DNA of 64,000 bases from Thioclava electrotropha (GCF_002085925.2 NZ_CP053562.1:1716001-1780000), one strand, 5' to 3'; counted from the stretch's first letter, positions 43,280-52,324 are shown. Program-made: numbers and translations. The notes: generated by a model from the letters alone, not told the origin.

Positions 43280-44956
43280 ATGAGAAACGGTGGTCAGGTT
43301 CTGGTCGAAAGCCTCGTGGGGCTTGGTGCGCGCAAGGCGTTCGGGGTGCCGGGCGAGAGCTATCTCGCGGTGCTCGACGCGCTGCACGACACGCAGGGCA
43401 CGCTGGATTTCGTGCTGTGTCGGCAGGAAGGCGGGGCGAGCTTCATGGCCGCCGCTTACGGCAAGCTGACCGGGGAGCCCGGCATCTGCATGGTCACGCG
43501 CGGACCCGGGGCCACCAATGCGTCGATCGGGGTGCATACGGCGATGCAGGATTCCGCGCCGATGATCCTCTTCGTGGGGCAGGTCGGCACCGATATGAAG
43601 GGCCGCGAGGCGTTTCAGGAGCTCGATTACAAGGCGGTCTTCGGCACGATGGCGAAATGGGCCGTCGAGATCGACCGGGTCGAGCGCATTCCCGAAATCC
43701 TCTCGCGCGCCTGGACTATGGCTGTGAGCGGGCGGCCCGGTCCGGTCGTGGTCGCGCTACCCGAGGATATGCTGACCGCGATGACCGACGTCGCGCCGCT
43801 TGGTGCGCCCGTCCGGATCACCGAGCCGCAGCCCGATCCGGCGGCGATGGGCGAGCTGCGCGAGATACTGGCGGGGGCGAAGCGTCCGCTGATCCTCTAT
43901 GGCGGGTGCAACTGGCGCGGGGACGGAGCTGCGCCCATTAGGTCCTTCGCGGAAGTCTCTGATATCCCTGTGCTTTCCGTCTTTCGCTATCAGGATCAGT
44001 TCGACAATAATTCGCCCGTCTTCTGCGGCGATGCGGGCGTCGGGATGGCGCCGCATGTGAAGCGCCTGATGCGCGAGGCCGACGTGATCCTCGCGATTAA
44101 CGCGCGCTTTGGCGAGAACACGACCGATGGCTACACGCTGCTGGACGTGCCGCAGCCCGCACAGCGGCTGATCCATGTGCACGGCTCGGATCTGGAGATC
44201 GGCAAGATCTACCGTCCCGAACTGGGTATCCATGCCGGGCCGAACGCCTTTGCCGCAGCCCTTGGCGCGCTGGAGCCGGTCAAGGGCGATTGGGCCGACT
44301 GGCGGGCCGAGGGCCGCGCGGCCTATGAGGCGGGCTTCGACCTGCCCGATCTGCCCTCGCCGGTCGATATGGGCAAGGTCTGCGCCTATCTGCGCGAGCA
44401 CCTCCCCGAGGACATGATCCTGACCAACGGGGCGGGCAATTTCGCGGTCTGGCCGGGGCGGTTCTTCCGCTTCGGGCCGAACGCCACGCTGCTTGCGCCG
44501 CAATCGGGCGCGATGGGCTACGGGGTGCCGGCGGCCATCGCGGCCAAGGTCGCGCAGCCCGAGAAGACGGTGGTCTGTTTCGCGGGCGATGGCGATTTCC
44601 AGATGACCTCGCAGGAGCTTGCCACCGCCGCGCAGGCGGGCGCGCAGCCGATCATCCTGATCCTCAATAACGGGATCTACGGCACGATCCGCGCCCATCA
44701 GGAGCGCAATTATCCGACCCGCGTGTCGGGCACTTCGATGGCGGTGAACCCCGATTTCGCGGCGCTGGCGAAGGCTTATGGCTTCCACGGCGAGCGGGTC
44801 GAGCGGACGGAGGATTTCGCCGCTGCGTTCGAACGTGCGCGGGCGTCGGAGACCGGCGCGGTGCTGGACCTCGTGATCTCGCCCGAGGCGCTGACCCCGC
44901 GCCAGTCGCTGTCGGCGATGCGCGCGGCGGCGCTGGAGGCGGGCAAGGGGCGCTGA
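43280..44956 (+). CDS. Thiamine-diphosphate enzyme, acetolactate synthase-like
   Basis: 558 aa. N-terminal PYR domain with catalytic Glu in CRQEGGASFMAAAYG, middle domain, and C-terminal PP domain with the ThDP-metal motif GDGDFQMTSQEL ... ILNNGIYG. The absence of an adjacent small subunit and the presence of a hydrolase and SDR neighbours suggest a catabolic (decarboxylase or carboligase) rather than branched-chain biosynthetic role. The exact substrate is unknown. The start ATG at 43280 follows a weak GAGAGAGG site. Confidence 0.78.
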   Translation: MRNGGQVLVESLVGLGARKAFGVPGESYLAVLDALHDTQGTLDFVLCRQEGGASFMAAAYGKLTGEPGICMVTRGPGATNASIGVHTAMQDSAPMILFVGQVGTDMKGREAFQELDYKAVFGTMAKWAVEIDRVERIPEILSRAWTMAVSGRPGPVVVALPEDMLTAMTDVAPLGAPVRITEPQPDPAAMGELREILAGAKRPLILYGGCNWRGDGAAPIRSFAEVSDIPVLSVFRYQDQFDNNSPVFCGDAGVGMAPHVKRLMREADVILAINARFGENTTDGYTLLDVPQPAQRLIHVHGSDLEIGKIYRPELGIHAGPNAFAAALGALEPVKGDWADWRAEGRAAYEAGFDLPDLPSPVDMGKVCAYLREHLPEDMILTNGAGNFAVWPGRFFRFGPNATLLAPQSGAMGYGVPAAIAAKVAQPEKTVVCFAGDGDFQMTSQELATAAQAGAQPIILILNNGIYGTIRAHQERNYPTRVSGTSMAVNPDFAALAKAYGFHGERVERTEDFAAAFERARASETGAVLDLVISPEALTPRQSLSAMRAAALEAGKGR

Positions 44957-44968
44957 GCGCCCGCCGCC

Positions 44969-45664
44969 TCAGAACGTCTCGACCCAGGGGCGCAGCGTGA
45001 TCTCGTTCGTCCAGGCGCTGCGATCCTGCTCGATCAGCTGGCGATAGGTCTTCGCGATCGCCTCGGGGCGCAGCATCGAGCCGGGCTTGTCGGGCGCCTC
45101 GCTGCAGCCCGGATTGAGGATCATGCCGTCGATATTCACCCAAGCCACATGGATGCCTTGCGGGTGCAATTCGCGCGCCATGCTCTCGGCCAACCCACGC
45201 TGCGCGAATTTCCCCATCGCGAAAGGGGCGGAGCGCGCGAATCCTTTCACCCCGGCGGAGGCGCCGGTGAACAGGATGGTGCCGCGAGTGCCCTCGGTAG
45301 GCTCGGCTTCGAGCATCCGCCGCGCGGCGTGCTTGCCGGCCAGAAACGCCCCGATCGCGGTGATCTCGACGGCGGTGCGAACCTCGGCGGCATCGAGCTC
45401 CGCCACCGGGCCGCGCAACCGGCCCGAAGGGTTGTAGACGACGACGCGCGGCGGCGCGGGCAGGGCGTCGAACAGATCGGCAATCGCGGCCTCGTCGGTC
45501 GCATCCAGTTGAACCATGCGCGCGCCGGTTTCCTTGGCCAGCGCCTGCATCTTCTCGGCGCTGCGGGCCGCCAGCGTCAGGTCATAATCGGGCGCAAGCT
45601 CCCGCGCCACTGCGGCTGAAAGCCCGTCGCCCACTCCGATAATCACCGCCTGTGCCTTGCTCAT
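44969..45664 (-). CDS. SDR-like protein lacking the catalytic Tyr
   Basis: 231 aa, Rossmann fold. The cofactor loop is GVGDGLSAAVAREL instead of the usual TGxxxGIG, the Ser site is in FTGASAGVKG, and the catalytic YxxxK is replaced by FxxxK in PFAMGKFAQRG. The C-terminal part (TNEITLRPWVETF) fits the SDR length. The protein may be an inactive or differently acting paralogue, or bind a cofactor for regulation. It is convergent with the ThDP gene, 12 bases apart. Confidence 0.75.
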   Translation of the reverse strand: MSKAQAVIIGVGDGLSAAVARELAPDYDLTLAARSAEKMQALAKETGARMVQLDATDEAAIADLFDALPAPPRVVVYNPSGRLRGPVAELDAAEVRTAVEITAIGAFLAGKHAARRMLEAEPTEGTRGTILFTGASAGVKGFARSAPFAMGKFAQRGLAESMARELHPQGIHVAWVNIDGMILNPGCSEAPDKPGSMLRPEAIAKTYRQLIEQDRSAWTNEITLRPWVETF

Positions 45665-45769
45665 GGTCTGTCCTCCTCCAGTTCGCGTTCCCGCGCCCGG
45701 CGCGGTTGCCTTACGACATAGCCCGGCGCGACAATGGCCCAAATCGGGGCTGCCCGCGTCGCGGACAGC

Positions 45770-46768
45770 TTACCCGAAGAGGATCAGATGCGAGCGCCAG
45801 ATCACGATCAGGCAGACGATCCCGAAGGTGGCGAACCCGGCCATCGACCAGATCAGCAGCCGCCGCATCAAACCCGGCAGGGGCCCCGCCAGCGAAGCGC
45901 GCTTTTGAAACGGGCTGAGCACGCCCGCCCCGAGCCCGGCTGCGGTGGCCAGAAACAGCGGCACATAAAGCGCGTAGCCGACATAGCCGTATTCGGGCTT
46001 GAGGATGCAGAACGGGCAATGATGGTTGGGGTTTTCGTAGATATAGAGCGAGATCGTGGCGACGATCGCGGTCAGCCCCATCCCGAACATCAGCGCCGAG
46101 GCCAGCGCGTAAAGCCCGTAGCCGCGCTTGCGGATCAACGCCGCGATCCCTGCCGCCAAGGCGATCAGCGCGGTGAGGCCAAGCAGCCAGAGCGCCTGCG
46201 CCTCGCCGACGCCCGCCATCTGGTTCGCGAGATTGGGATTGTTCGGCGTGAACAGCTTCGAGCAGCACGAGGTGATCACATCGGTCTGCATGTCGAGGAA
46301 GTAGCTCAACTCGACCGCGCCATCGGCAAGGATCAGCGGCGTGATCGCCAAGAGGGCTGCGTATTTCACGCGGGTCAGCGGGTAGTCCCGTCCCAGCCTG
46401 TCGGCCCGGTCGAGGATCAGCCAGATCACGGCGGCGAAGAACACCCCGATCTTGAGATAGAGCGCGGGGAAGCCGTAATCGTTCACGTTGAGCGTGCCGA
46501 CCGCACACATCGCGCCGACGAATAGCGACGACATCCGGTCGGCATTGAAGACGAAGAGCAAAAGCGCCGCGAGCTCGGCCAGCATGACGGCGGCGAAGAG
46601 GGTCGAGACCAGCTCGGTCATCCGCTCCATCCGCAGTTGGCGCGCGCCCATATCCGTCAGGTCCCAGCGGCGCAGCACGGTCACGGCGAAACCGCCCGCC
46701 CAGAGGGCTGTCAGCGCGGCCAGACCCGCCACCAGCAAGAGCGCCATGATCGGCGTTTGAAAGATCAT
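45770..46768 (-). CDS. Polytopic membrane protein with CPFC motif
   Basis: 332 aa and about nine membrane helices. Conserved-looking Cys sites are ITSCCSKLF in a loop near residue 165 and HHCPFCILKPEYGY near residue 255, with His residues beside them. No enzyme family recognised; a CxxC pair and a CC pair at one membrane face could bind copper or do thiol exchange. It is the last gene of the NosL-ABC operon, overlapping the ATPase gene by 4 bases. Confidence 0.7.
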   Translation of the reverse strand: MIFQTPIMALLLVAGLAALTALWAGGFAVTVLRRWDLTDMGARQLRMERMTELVSTLFAAVMLAELAALLLFVFNADRMSSLFVGAMCAVGTLNVNDYGFPALYLKIGVFFAAVIWLILDRADRLGRDYPLTRVKYAALLAITPLILADGAVELSYFLDMQTDVITSCCSKLFTPNNPNLANQMAGVGEAQALWLLGLTALIALAAGIAALIRKRGYGLYALASALMFGMGLTAIVATISLYIYENPNHHCPFCILKPEYGYVGYALYVPLFLATAAGLGAGVLSPFQKRASLAGPLPGLMRRLLIWSMAGFATFGIVCLIVIWRSHLILFG

Positions 46769-47463
46769 GGCTGCGGCTCCTGCTGGGCGGGGGCATCCTC
46801 GATCCGCCCGTCACGCATCGCCACCACCCGGTCGACGCAATCCGCGCCCCAGACGCGGGGGTCGTGGCTCGACATGATGACGGTGCGCCCGCGCGCTTTC
46901 TCCTCGGCGACGATCTGCAGGAAGGTCTCGGAAAGCGCACTGTCGAGATTGGCCGTGGGCTCGTCCGCGATAAGGATCGGGGGATCGTTGATCAGCGCCC
47001 GCGCAATCGCTGCGCGCTGCGCCTCGCCGCCCGAGAGCAGCTCGATCCGGGTCTGGGCGCGCGGCCCCAGACCCAGCGCCTCGATCCGGTCCATCGCACG
47101 CGCGCGGAGCTCCCCGAAGGGCTGACCCAGCGGCGCGGCGGGCAGCATCACGTTTTCCAGCACGGTCAAGCCGCGCACGAGGTTGAACCGCTGGAAGATG
47201 AAGCCGAACCGCTCGCGCCGCAGTTCGGTCTGGAAGTGCTCGGGCAGGCCCGAGACGACCTCGCCATCGAGACTGACGCGGCCCGTGGAGGGGCGCGCCA
47301 TGCAGGCCACGACCGACAGGAGCGAGGATTTCCCCGAGCCCGACGGTCCCTTGAGAACGGTGACGGCCCGGCCCTCGATGGTCAGGTCGATCCCGTCCAG
47401 CGCGGTCACGGCATTGGGGCGGCCCGCATTATAGGTCTTGGTCACGGATTGTAGAGTGATCAT
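46765..47463 (-). CDS. ABC transporter ATP-binding protein (MacB/LolD type)
   Basis: 232 aa. Walker A GPSGSGKSSLLSV, signature LSGGEAQRAAIAR, Walker B PILIADEPTANLDS, and His in SSHDPRVWG. It matches LolD/MacB-type ATPases, which energise FtsX-like permeases working at the membrane face without transport of a solute through a pore. It lies 10 bases after the permease gene. Likely a dimer with the permease encoded upstream. Confidence 0.88.
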   Translation of the reverse strand: MITLQSVTKTYNAGRPNAVTALDGIDLTIEGRAVTVLKGPSGSGKSSLLSVVACMARPSTGRVSLDGEVVSGLPEHFQTELRRERFGFIFQRFNLVRGLTVLENVMLPAAPLGQPFGELRARAMDRIEALGLGPRAQTRIELLSGGEAQRAAIARALINDPPILIADEPTANLDSALSETFLQIVAEEKARGRTVIMSSHDPRVWGADCVDRVVAMRDGRIEDAPAQQEPQP

Positions 47464-47473
47464 GGCGGGCTCC

Positions 47474-48616
47474 TCAGCGCATCACGGCATCGGGATCGGC
47501 CGAGGCTGTGCGCCAGATCGGCACCACGGTCGCGGCGATATAGGGCAGGGTGGTCAGCAGCGCGAGCGTCAGCAGTTGCAGCCCGTCCACATGCGGGCTC
47601 AGCGGGAAATCGGGATAGATCACCGCCCAGCCCTTCAGGATCGGTGCAAAAAGCGGGGCGCCGAAGAAGAACACATGGGCGAAGCCCGCGACGGTGCCGA
47701 TCAGGAAGGCCGCGAGCGAGATCAGCCCGCCTTCCCACATCTTCATCGCGATCACGTCGCGCGTATTCCAGCCCACCGCCTTGAGGATGCCGATCTCGCG
47801 CGCTTCCTCGGCCGAGAGCCCGCTGGCTTTTTCGGCGGCGAAAATGACGAAGGCGAGGATGCCCGCGAAGGCCAGCGCCGTCAGCAGCCCCTCGCGCCAG
47901 TCGAAGAGCTTCTGATAGGTGCGCGCGATATCGGCGCGGGTGACGAAGCGCATCTGCGGCAGCGCGTTCGAGCCTTTCTGGACGATGGTAGCGACCTCGT
48001 TGGGGTTGCGCACGCGGGCCACGACATCGGTGTAGCGGCCTTTGGGTATGTCGAAGAAGTCGCGGAAATCAGCCTCGTTCATCAGCATCAGGTCCGAGGT
48101 CATCAGCGCGGAGTCGCGGCTGAAGGTCTTGGCGACGTCGAATTTCTTCAGATCGCCCTCGTAGCGCGACAGGAAAACCGGCGCGCCTGCCCATTCGAGG
48201 CCGCGTGCGCGGGGGATGCCCTCGCCAATTGCGATCTGACCGGGGTCGGGCATCATCTCGGGGTCGTCAGGCACCATGACGGTGTAATTCGCGCCATTGA
48301 TCCGGTCGTAATAATAGCCCCAGAGCCGGGGATGCGCCTCGGTCACACCGCGGATCGCGGCGATCTCGTCCGCGACCGATCCGTCGATCAGGTCCTGACG
48401 GCCGAGCGTGATTTTCTGCACGGTGATCTCGGGCGCGCCTTCGAGCACGGTGGTGGTTTCGAACCGTAGGCTGGCGGCGAAGAACATCGCCGAGGCGAGC
48501 ACAAATACCACCACGGAATAGACCGCGATCAGGGCGATATTCTTGCCCTTGCGGCGGGCGAGAGCGGCGAGGGTGAAATCGGCCAGCGCGCGCTGGCGGC
48601 GCAGGAATGGGGTCAT
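47474..48616 (-). CDS. FtsX/MacB-type ABC permease
   Basis: 380 aa. One N-terminal membrane helix (about 25-50), a large periplasmic domain (about 55-235), then three more helices with the typical AREIGILKAVGWNTRDVIAMKMWEG loop region (given as the EIGILKAVGW motif). This is the architecture of MacB/LolC-like permeases. The start overlaps the stop of a small protein gene by 4 bases. No signal of truncation. Confidence 0.83.
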   Translation of the reverse strand: MTPFLRRQRALADFTLAALARRKGKNIALIAVYSVVVFVLASAMFFAASLRFETTTVLEGAPEITVQKITLGRQDLIDGSVADEIAAIRGVTEAHPRLWGYYYDRINGANYTVMVPDDPEMMPDPGQIAIGEGIPRARGLEWAGAPVFLSRYEGDLKKFDVAKTFSRDSALMTSDLMLMNEADFRDFFDIPKGRYTDVVARVRNPNEVATIVQKGSNALPQMRFVTRADIARTYQKLFDWREGLLTALAFAGILAFVIFAAEKASGLSAEEAREIGILKAVGWNTRDVIAMKMWEGGLISLAAFLIGTVAGFAHVFFFGAPLFAPILKGWAVIYPDFPLSPHVDGLQLLTLALLTTLPYIAATVVPIWRTASADPDAVMR

Positions 48617-48936
48617 TTCGCGGCCTCGGGTTGGAAGAGGAGCCAGCCCTTGCCGGGCGCGGCGGGGGGCGGCACGAAGGTGCCGGAGGGGAAGTGGTCG
48701 AAGCTGCCCGGATGATCCTGAAACGGTGTGTTCAGATCGGCGAGGCTGGGGTTCCGGGTATAGCGCGCCTCGGTAAACAGCGCCGGATCGGTCAGTCCCA
48801 GCCGCGCGACCAGTGTGCGCTCTTCGAGCAGACGCCCATCGCGATGAGGGCGCGCGAAGACGGGGTAATAAAGCTCCACCGCCAGCAGCAGCGTCAGGGC
48901 GCCGAACCCCGCGAAAACATAGCTCGAACGGCGCAT
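48613..48936 (-). CDS. Small membrane-anchored protein of the NosL-ABC operon
   Basis: 107 aa. One N-terminal helix (about 7-27) anchors a short periplasmic domain rich in Pro, Phe and Asp (FQDHPGSFDHFPSGTFVPPP). No family recognised. It overlaps genes on both sides by 3-4 bases, so it is made together with the permease and the NosL protein and is probably a structural part of that system. Confidence 0.65.
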   Translation of the reverse strand: MRRSSYVFAGFGALTLLLAVELYYPVFARPHRDGRLLEERTLVARLGLTDPALFTEARYTRNPSLADLNTPFQDHPGSFDHFPSGTFVPPPAAPGKGWLLFQPEAAK

Positions 48937-49508
48937 CAGAACGGGCCACCCTGATCGAGCGCGTCGATCAGCTCCGGCGTGACCTCGTCATGGCGCAGCA
49001 GCTTCTGGCCCTTGTGGTCGCGCATGAAATCCTGCGCATCGACCGCGTTCATCAGCGGCACCAGCTCGTGCCCCATCGGGCCCAGAACGTCCGAGCCCAC
49101 GACATAAAGCGCCTCGCGCGCGTCGATCAGCTTGAGCCCGTAATACTCGGTCACGCCCATACCGGTGATCTGGTCGGCGGTCCGGCCAAAGGCGTATTTC
49201 TCCATGTCGAACATGTATTTGAAGTAGTCCTTGGCGCCGTCGAAATGATCGGCATAGTCATCCGCGTAGAGCACCGTGGTGACCCATTCGGGGTATTTGT
49301 AGACGAACATGCCGCAGACCGGGCAGGTGTCGCCGGGGCCGGGCGGGGGCAGGTCGAGTGTGGGTGCATCGGCGCGCGCAGCACTCAGCCCCGGGCCGAG
49401 CGAGAGGGCAGCGGCGAGGCCCGCCGCGCGTTTGAGCATCTGGCGCCGCGTCGGGCGCGACGGGGGGCGTGCGGGCGTGCCCCCGTGATGGCAGGGATGG
49501 TTGCACAT
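48936..49508 (-). CDS. nosL: NosL family protein (copper-binding)
   Basis: 190 aa. Twin-Arg-type signal at the N-terminus (PTRRQMLKRAAGLAAALSL), then the NosL domain with the copper-binding CPVCGM and later YVVGSDVLGPMGHELVPL. NosL is a copper lipoprotein that supplies Cu to nitrous oxide reductase, but nosZ is absent here. No lipobox Cys is visible; the leader suggests Tat export. It overlaps the small anchored protein gene. Confidence 0.82.
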   Translation of the reverse strand: MCNHPCHHGGTPARPPSRPTRRQMLKRAAGLAAALSLGPGLSAARADAPTLDLPPPGPGDTCPVCGMFVYKYPEWVTTVLYADDYADHFDGAKDYFKYMFDMEKYAFGRTADQITGMGVTEYYGLKLIDAREALYVVGSDVLGPMGHELVPLMNAVDAQDFMRDHKGQKLLRHDEVTPELIDALDQGGPF

Positions 49509-49543
49509 CGTCTTGCAACTCCTTGAATAGAGGTCGGAAAGGA

Positions 49544-49562
49544 CGGGGCCGCGCGGGCCCCG
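49544..49562. other. Hairpin between the two NosL genes
   Basis: Perfect stem CGGGGCC/GGCCCCG with a 5-base loop in the 65-base gap between the two genes. No T-run follows; it may tune expression of the downstream genes. Confidence 0.45.
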
Positions 49563-49573
49563 CCTTGAGGCGA

Positions 49574-50188
49574 TCACTGACCGGCGCGGGCGCGGCGCTC
49601 GGCGCGGCGTTTGCGAATGTTGATCGTGTCGCGCGCCATGTCGGCATAGGCCATGACCAGCGCCTCGTCGAAGCTCGCCACCTTGCCCCCGTCCTTGGCC
49701 GCCGCATCCGCCTTGGCCGGATCGGCATAGGCGTATTTCGACGTGCCGGTCATCGTGCCGGGCTTTTTCGCGTCGATCACGTAGGTCATGTCGTCGACCA
49801 CCGCGAGCGGCTTGACCTTGGCGTCCGCGCCCGCATCGCCCGCATAGATCGTCTTCGGACCCGCATCCACGTTCAGCGCGAGGCTGATCGCCGCGCAATG
49901 CAGCGAGCAGGTGCCGTCGACCGTGTCGTTGTCATAGACGATCAGGTGGCGCGTCTGGCTGAACATCTGCCGCATCATGCCGCAATAGGGGCAGCGGGGG
50001 TATTTCTCGAACTCGTTTTCGAGCGGCGCGGTGTCGGTCTTGAGAAAGCGGGTCAGCCCGTTCTGGTCGGTCCAGTCCATCGGCGACATCGGCATGCCGT
50101 CCATCGGTTTCATATCCTCGGCAGCGGCGCCGGAGGCCACCATCGCGAGGCCGGTCGAAGAAGTCAGAAGAAAGTCGCGTCGTTTCAT
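49574..50188 (-). CDS. Second NosL-family protein
   Basis: 204 aa. N-terminal MKRRDFLLTSSTGLAMVASG is a Tat-type leader. CPYCGM gives the metal-binding Cys pair, and DGTCSLHCAA adds two more Cys plus His. The ending SKYAYADPAKADAAAKDGGKV matches the NosL fold. It differs much from the first copy, so not a fresh duplicate. It is the first gene of the operon as far as I can see; a short gap separates it from the DUF2946 gene. Confidence 0.8.
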   Translation of the reverse strand: MKRRDFLLTSSTGLAMVASGAAAEDMKPMDGMPMSPMDWTDQNGLTRFLKTDTAPLENEFEKYPRCPYCGMMRQMFSQTRHLIVYDNDTVDGTCSLHCAAISLALNVDAGPKTIYAGDAGADAKVKPLAVVDDMTYVIDAKKPGTMTGTSKYAYADPAKADAAAKDGGKVASFDEALVMAYADMARDTINIRKRRAERRARAGQ

Positions 50189-50299
50189 CGGGATCATCCT
50201 GTCATATCGCAACGCACCGCCATCGAGAGACGGGCGCAGTCGCGAGCCATGTGTCTGGTTTGGAAAAAAGCACGTCGGGATCGACGTGCAGGGACGCAC

Positions 50300-50815
50300 T
50301 CAGACGACAGGAGGGGCGCGGGCGTGCCGGAAACGGGGCGCGGTCTGCACCGGGAGAGAGACCCGCTCAAGGGACGCGTGGAGCGGGGCGATCTCGCGGT
50401 AGAGACGGGCCGGGGTGACGATCGTGTCGGGGGCTTCAAACGCGCAGACCGAGGCCGAGCCGCAGACTGCGCATTGGCTGTGGACTTGACCGGTGGGCGC
50501 GGTCTGGCCGGGCTGGGGCGCGGCCCCATCCGGCGCGGCGACCGTTTCGCCCTGCGGGGTCATGTAGACGATCCCCTCGCCGGTACAGATCTGCAGCAGC
50601 CCCATCTGCGCGCCGGGCGCGGCCCGGCCGGTGGCGGCTATGGCGGCCGCACCCAGATGATCGGTCAGAAGGACGACCTGCAGCAGGATCGCGACGAGCG
50701 CGGTCAGCAGCGCCGATTGCGCGCGGCGCAATCCATCGAAGCGCGGCGCGTGCAGGCGCGGGCCGCGTTCGATCTTGCCGTCAAAGGCTCTGGAGGCGCG
50801 TTGGGGTCGGGTCAT
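50300..50815 (-). CDS. DUF2946 family protein
   Basis: 171 aa. One membrane helix (about 32-55), then the CAVCGSASVC Cys cluster and the ending RHARAPPVV typical of DUF2946 proteins, which are small, Cys- and His-bearing membrane proteins often beside copper or TonB genes. It is upstream of the two NosL genes in the same direction and may start the operon. Function unknown; copper relation is inferred from context and Cys pattern. Confidence 0.6.
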   Translation of the reverse strand: MTRPQRASRAFDGKIERGPRLHAPRFDGLRRAQSALLTALVAILLQVVLLTDHLGAAAIAATGRAAPGAQMGLLQICTGEGIVYMTPQGETVAAPDGAAPQPGQTAPTGQVHSQCAVCGSASVCAFEAPDTIVTPARLYREIAPLHASLERVSLPVQTAPRFRHARAPPVV

Positions 50816-51154
50816 CGCTCAAACTCGTATCACATGAGGGTGAGCCGAGAATTGATCCGCGTCAAACGCTTGAGGGGTGACTCAGCGTCGCAGTCCCTCG
50901 CGCCCAGAGCGCAGGCGGCCAGGCCATGGCCCGGCCTGACCTCTGTGCCCTCAGGCGACGCACCGCCAAGGTCGTGCGGGGAAGCGCACGGCCTCCCCGG
51001 TCTCGATCGAGCGCTGCACCGGGTCTTTCGGGTTCCGCTGCGATATCTCGACACAGCAGCTCGGAAACCTGATGATCGGTCGGCAGGCCGGTGCGCTATC
51101 AAGCAGGTTGTTTACCTAAGTTAACTCGAAGGGGAGACGCATGACTGCAGTGCT
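50816..51154. other. Gap upstream of the monooxygenase remnant
   Basis: 339 bases. A minus-strand frame exists at 50830-51102 but has no recognisable product and biased residues. The DNA next to the DUF2946 start may hold its promoter. I see no repeat or RNA structure of note here. Confidence 0.5.
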
Positions 51155-51380
51155 GATGAGAGCGGCTTTGTCGCGCCGAACCTCTGGACCGGGGCGCGCG
51201 CTCCGGCTGCGGTGCGTCGCTGGTGGGCTCACCCGATCAGGTGCTCTCGAAGCTCGAGGAATTCCGCGAGATGGGCATTCGCGCCTTCATCTTGTAGGGC
51301 TATCCGCATATCGACACGGTCTCGCTGCCCGAAATCTATGGGGCCGCTCGCAACACCGCTCGCAGAAGGGAAACGCCGCT
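51155..51380 (+). pseudogene. Remnant of a luciferase-like (SsuD-type) flavin monooxygenase gene
   Basis: Only the C-terminal part remains. One frame gives GFVAPNLWTG and, after a frameshift in the GC-rich run near 51195-51205, another gives GCGASLVGSPDQV, LEEFREMGIRAFIL and GYPHIDTVSLPEIYG, the order found in alkanesulfonate monooxygenase-like proteins. In the second frame a TAG at 51295-51297 replaces a residue that is usually Ser, just before GYPH. Both lesions mark it as decayed. It adjoins an intact aldo/keto reductase gene. Confidence 0.7.
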
Positions 51381-51381
51381 A

Positions 51382-52272
51382 ATGGAAAAGATCGACCTTA
51401 CCTCGGATGTCGCGGTCAGCCGGATCGTCTATGGCATGTGGCGGCTGGCCGACGACGCCGACACCTCGCCCGCCCATGTGCGCGCCAAGATCGACGCCTG
51501 TCTGGCGCAGGGGATCACCACGTTCGACCATGCCGACATCTATGGCGGCTACACGGCGGAAGGGGTCTTCGGCGCGGCGATGCGCGAGGACCCGTCGCTG
51601 CGCGATCAGATGGAGATCGTCACGAAATGCGACATCATCGTCTCGGCGGGCCGTCATTCGCATCGCAAGGTGAAGCATTACGACACCTCGCGCGCGCATG
51701 TCGAAGCTTCGGTCGACGCCTCGCTGCGGGAGCTGGCGACCGACCGGATCGACCTGCTGCTGATCCATCGCCCGGATCCGCTGATGGATCACCACGAGAC
51801 CGGAGCGGTGCTCGACGATCTCGTGGCGTCCGGGAAGGTGCGCGCGGTGGGCGTGTCGAACTTCCGCCCGTGGGACTGGGAGCTGCTGCAATCGGGGATG
51901 AAGACGCCGCTGGTGACCAACCAGATCGAGATCAGTCTTGGTTGCGTGTCGCCCTTCACCAATGGCGATCTGGCCTTCCACCAGCGGCAGGCGCAGCCCG
52001 TGATGGCGTGGTCGCCCCTGGGCGGCGGCGCGTTGATGACGGGCGAGGGCCGGGTGCAGGCGGTTCTCGACGATATCGCGCAGGCGCAGGGCGTGGATCG
52101 CGCAGCCGTCGCGACGGCCTTCCTGCTCGCCCATCCGGCGCGGATCATCCCGGTGATGGGGACCAATAACCTCGAGCGGATCGCGAAGCTTTCCGATGCG
52201 CTCAAGGTTCAGATCGATAGGGAGACGTGGTTCCGCCTCTACGAGGCCGGGCTCGGTCAGCCTGTCCCATGA
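51382..52272 (+). CDS. Aldo/keto reductase
   Basis: 296-aa NADPH-type (beta/alpha)8 reductase. Tetrad Asp and Tyr are in FDHADIYGGYTAEG, Lys in VTKCDI and His in LLIHRPDP, with the cofactor site in VMAWSPLGGG. Most like the YdhF group. It begins 1-2 bases after the decayed gene, and its ribosome site is the tail of that remnant. It ends before a strong terminator. Confidence 0.85.
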   Translation: MEKIDLTSDVAVSRIVYGMWRLADDADTSPAHVRAKIDACLAQGITTFDHADIYGGYTAEGVFGAAMREDPSLRDQMEIVTKCDIIVSAGRHSHRKVKHYDTSRAHVEASVDASLRELATDRIDLLLIHRPDPLMDHHETGAVLDDLVASGKVRAVGVSNFRPWDWELLQSGMKTPLVTNQIEISLGCVSPFTNGDLAFHQRQAQPVMAWSPLGGGALMTGEGRVQAVLDDIAQAQGVDRAAVATAFLLAHPARIIPVMGTNNLERIAKLSDALKVQIDRETWFRLYEAGLGQPVP

Positions 52273-52293
52273 TGAACTCAACCCGCCAGCTCA

Positions 52294-52324
52294 CCCGCGC
52301 CACCCGGCGCGGGGTCTTCTTTTT
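52294..52324 (+). terminator. Rho-independent terminator after the aldo/keto reductase gene
   Basis: 8-bp stem CCCGCGCC/GGCGCGGG, 4-base loop, then GTCTTCTTTTT. It separates that gene from the convergent thioredoxin-like gene. Confidence 0.85.

Noticed and set aside
50830..51102. 90-codon minus-strand frame before the monooxygenase remnant
   Set aside because: Low-complexity residues and no recognisable family; no good ribosome site.
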